Positions 33,805 to 35,516 of a stretch of DNA of 35,516 nucleotides are shown here, piece after piece; position 1 is the first letter of the stretch, and each line of letters opens with the position of its first letter. Location: contig JAJPJI010000029.1 in NCBI GenBank assembly GCA_021324305.1, forward strand, positions 73,170 to 108,685. Reading direction: 5' to 3'. The notes below the pieces were generated by a model that searched no databases, was not told where the DNA came from, and saw only the letters and a list, made by a program, of their open reading frames with translations. This DNA comes from Gammaproteobacteria bacterium. Lineage in GTDB: Bacteria > Pseudomonadota > Gammaproteobacteria > DSM-16500. A program made the position numbers and the translations under genes.

Positions 33805-35349
33805 ATGACAAACGGATTAATCAAGGAATTTCGCACCGAGCGCTGGCTGCTTGTTTTCGTCTTTGCTCATCTCATTTTGTGGACAATGGTACCAGCAGTC
33901 GTTCGTTACAATTTACCACTGGATTCAATTGAAGGGACAATCTGGGGACATCAACTCGAATGGGGCTATGACAAAAACCCGTTTCTGAATGGCTGGCTGA
34001 CCGCGTTTGCAACCTATCTTGGCGGCCAATCCGGCTGGATGGTTTATTTGTTCAGCCAGCTTTGTGTCATCACTTGTTTCTGGGCTGTGTGGCGTCTCGC
34101 GTCATGCATGCTGCCGCCGCTCTATGCACTATTTTCCGTGATGATACTGGAAGGCATTCAATACTATAATTTTCATGCGATTGATTTTAATGATAATACA
34201 CTTGAACTCGGTCTCTGGGCGTTAACTATCTATTATTTTTACAAGGCGTTGCTACCCGCTGAAAACTCCCGCCTGACATCCGGAATTACCTCCTCACATT
34301 CAACAACGTCCAATAAAACCGCCGCCTGGCTGTTAACTGGAACTTTTGCCGGTTTGGGCATGATGGCGAAGTACTACACAGCTGCACTTCTGGCTGGCAT
34401 GGCATTGTTTCTGTTTAGCAATCCAGCGAATCGCCGTGAATTAAAAACACTGCCGCCCTACCTTGGACTGGGCATTTTCCTGGTTATTATTCTTCCGCAC
34501 ACTATCTGGCTGTTTTTCCACGACTTCATCACAATCCGATATGTCTTCGAACGCGGCAGCAGCGGTGAATCAACCTGGACCAATCATTTCTTTTTTCCTG
34601 CACAATTCGCCTGGCAGCAATTTCAGGCATTCATACCAGCACTGATACTCTGCTCGTTTTTATTTTTAGGAAAAAAATCTGTCAGCCCCGCACCCCGATT
34701 CAAACTCGACACTTTTAATCGGTCATTTCTATTCTTTGTTGGACTCGGACCATTTTTATTGACTATTCTTCTTTCTCTTTCTCTCGGTACAAAATTGCGC
34801 GCCGGCTGGGGCATGCCTTTATTATCAACCTGGGGCATTATCCTGATCGCAGCCGCTCAACCCAACATTACACGAGAGAAAGCCTATCGATTTTTAACCG
34901 CGATTTTTCTCTTGATGGGAGTAATGGTGAGTGGATACAGCGTTTCGCTGATCAATTCTTCCGACACTTCCAGCGCGAATTTCCCCGGCCGCGAAATCGC
35001 GCAGGCAATCACCCGGCAATGGCATGACGTCTATCATACCCGCCTGGATTACGTTGGCGGCTCGCGCTGGATTAGCGGCAACGTCGAATTTTATTCTGCT
35101 GATCATCCCGCCGTGTTTATTGAATGGGACAAACGCCGGGCACCGTGGATCAGTACACAAGACATGAAAAACAAAGGCGCCGTGTTTGTCTGGGACATTA
35201 CAAATGATGAAAGCATGCCGGATGAAATCAAGCAACAGTTTCCACTACTGCAACAAGCAAATGTAATGGAATTTTCCTGGCACCGTAACAGAAACAATTT
35301 GCCGCCGGTTAAAATTGGCGTTGCTTTTTTGCCTCCCGCGAAAGCATAG
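33805..35349 (+). CDS. GT39/ArnT-like membrane glycosyltransferase
   Basis: The 514-residue product has an N-terminal membrane region of roughly ten to twelve helices followed by a soluble C-terminal part (about 380-514), the layout of the PMT_2/ArnT family (GT-C fold). These enzymes move a sugar from a polyprenyl-phosphate donor to lipid A, glycan or protein in the periplasm. The first loop has LDSIEGTIWGHQLEWGYDK followed by NPFLNGWL, where acidic D/E and a basic-Pro motif are typical of the catalytic region. GMMAKYYTAALLAG is another family block. The acceptor is unknown. Because ArnA/ArnB/ArnE-like genes lie elsewhere in this window, transfer of aminoarabinose to lipid A is possible, but it is not in their operon. 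The ribosome site is weak. Confidence 0.8.
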   Translation: MTNGLIKEFRTERWLLVFVFAHLILWTMVPAVVRYNLPLDSIEGTIWGHQLEWGYDKNPFLNGWLTAFATYLGGQSGWMVYLFSQLCVITCFWAVWRLASCMLPPLYALFSVMILEGIQYYNFHAIDFNDNTLELGLWALTIYYFYKALLPAENSRLTSGITSSHSTTSNKTAAWLLTGTFAGLGMMAKYYTAALLAGMALFLFSNPANRRELKTLPPYLGLGIFLVIILPHTIWLFFHDFITIRYVFERGSSGESTWTNHFFFPAQFAWQQFQAFIPALILCSFLFLGKKSVSPAPRFKLDTFNRSFLFFVGLGPFLLTILLSLSLGTKLRAGWGMPLLSTWGIILIAAAQPNITREKAYRFLTAIFLLMGVMVSGYSVSLINSSDTSSANFPGREIAQAITRQWHDVYHTRLDYVGGSRWISGNVEFYSADHPAVFIEWDKRRAPWISTQDMKNKGAVFVWDITNDESMPDEIKQQFPLLQQANVMEFSWHRNRNNLPPVKIGVAFLPPAKA

Positions 35350-35391
35350 AGCGTAAAGCATTCGTTACAGCCAGATCAGCCAAATGGCACA

Positions 35392-35516
35392 TCACTTAAA
35401 AATCCGGACGATGGCATTCGCAGCTGTCTCAACATCGCCGGCTGAAGTAAAACGTCCAAACGAAAACCGCACCGAACTTTTAGCCTGTTCCTCGCTCAAA
35501 CCGAGAGCACGCAGCA
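35392..35516 (-). CDS. cysteine desulfurase (NifS/IscS family), C-terminal end only
   Basis: The minus strand is open from the window edge to a TGA at 35392-35394, giving 40 complete C-terminal residues: LRALGLSEEQAKSSVRFSFG then RFTSAGDVETAANAIVRIFK. SSVRFSFGRFT is the characteristic C-terminal block of NifS/IscS cysteine desulfurases, which take sulfur from cysteine for iron-sulfur clusters and thionucleosides. Most of the gene, including the PLP lysine and active-site cysteine, lies outside the window. It converges with the glycosyltransferase gene. Confidence 0.88.
   Translation of the reverse strand, partial: LRALGLSEEQAKSSVRFSFGRFTSAGDVETAANAIVRIFK

Noticed and set aside
33805..35349. 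Assignment of the glycosyltransferase as ArnT proper
   Set aside because: The GT39 fold is visible but ArnT-specific motifs are not clear and the gene is not in the arn-type operon, so only a family-level call is made.

Overview
The window looks like chromosomal DNA of a gammaproteobacterium of the order Legionellales, most like the Coxiellaceae/Legionellaceae (an Aquicella-like organism would fit). The reasons are two tandem LbtU-type siderophore porins, a eukaryotic-like F-box protein, a Sel1-repeat protein, ordinary gammaproteobacterial housekeeping genes (ampDE, ibaG-murA, rnt, putA, ettA, rtcB) and a base composition that looks moderately AT-leaning by eye. The genus is an inference. No rRNA, tRNA, CRISPR array, phage or complete insertion sequence was seen.

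Layout. 1-1157: ampD-ampE on the minus strand. 1332-3453: ibaG-murA followed by an exported pentapeptide-repeat protein whose start overlaps the murA stop. 3602-6203 (minus): a three-gene aminoarabinose-type operon (ArnE-like half flippase, ArnB, stand-alone ArnA decarboxylase domain). 6406-7011: a 2-Cys peroxiredoxin. 7256-10563: two paralogous LbtU-family porins, each with a His-rich periplasmic segment and its own strong terminator. 10673-15775: RNase T, a short-form PutA and a monovalent cation/proton antiporter. 15803-22181: a small secreted protein divergent from a six-gene, Fur-box-controlled iron operon. 22281-25957: an unrecognised protein, a His-rich CDF zinc exporter and malic enzyme. 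26029-29033: an accessory stretch with an F-box protein, an unknown membrane protein and a 268-bp MITE-like element with an 8-bp target duplication. 29034-33642 (minus): EttA, then a YbaK-archease-RtcB-Sel1 operon. 33805-35349: a GT39/ArnT-like glycosyltransferase. 35392-35516: the C-terminal end of a cysteine desulfurase.

The most interesting locus is 16360-22181. A FecB-type binding protein, two FecCD permeases and a FecE-type ATPase surround an octopine/nopaline-type opine dehydrogenase and a ten-helix drug/metabolite transporter. All six genes are tightly spaced or overlapping, and the promoter -10 box lies inside a near-perfect Fur operator. The arrangement resembles the logic of opine metallophore systems (staphylopine, pseudopaline): opine synthesis, EamA-type export, ABC re-uptake. 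However, the importer is of the ferric-carboxylate class, there is no nicotianamine-synthase-like gene, and the dehydrogenase looks like the PF02317 class rather than the staphylopine dehydrogenase class. I read it as a candidate minimal opine/carboxylate siderophore system, with the nearby LbtU porins as possible outer-membrane partners. The gene identities are well supported; the assembled function is inference.
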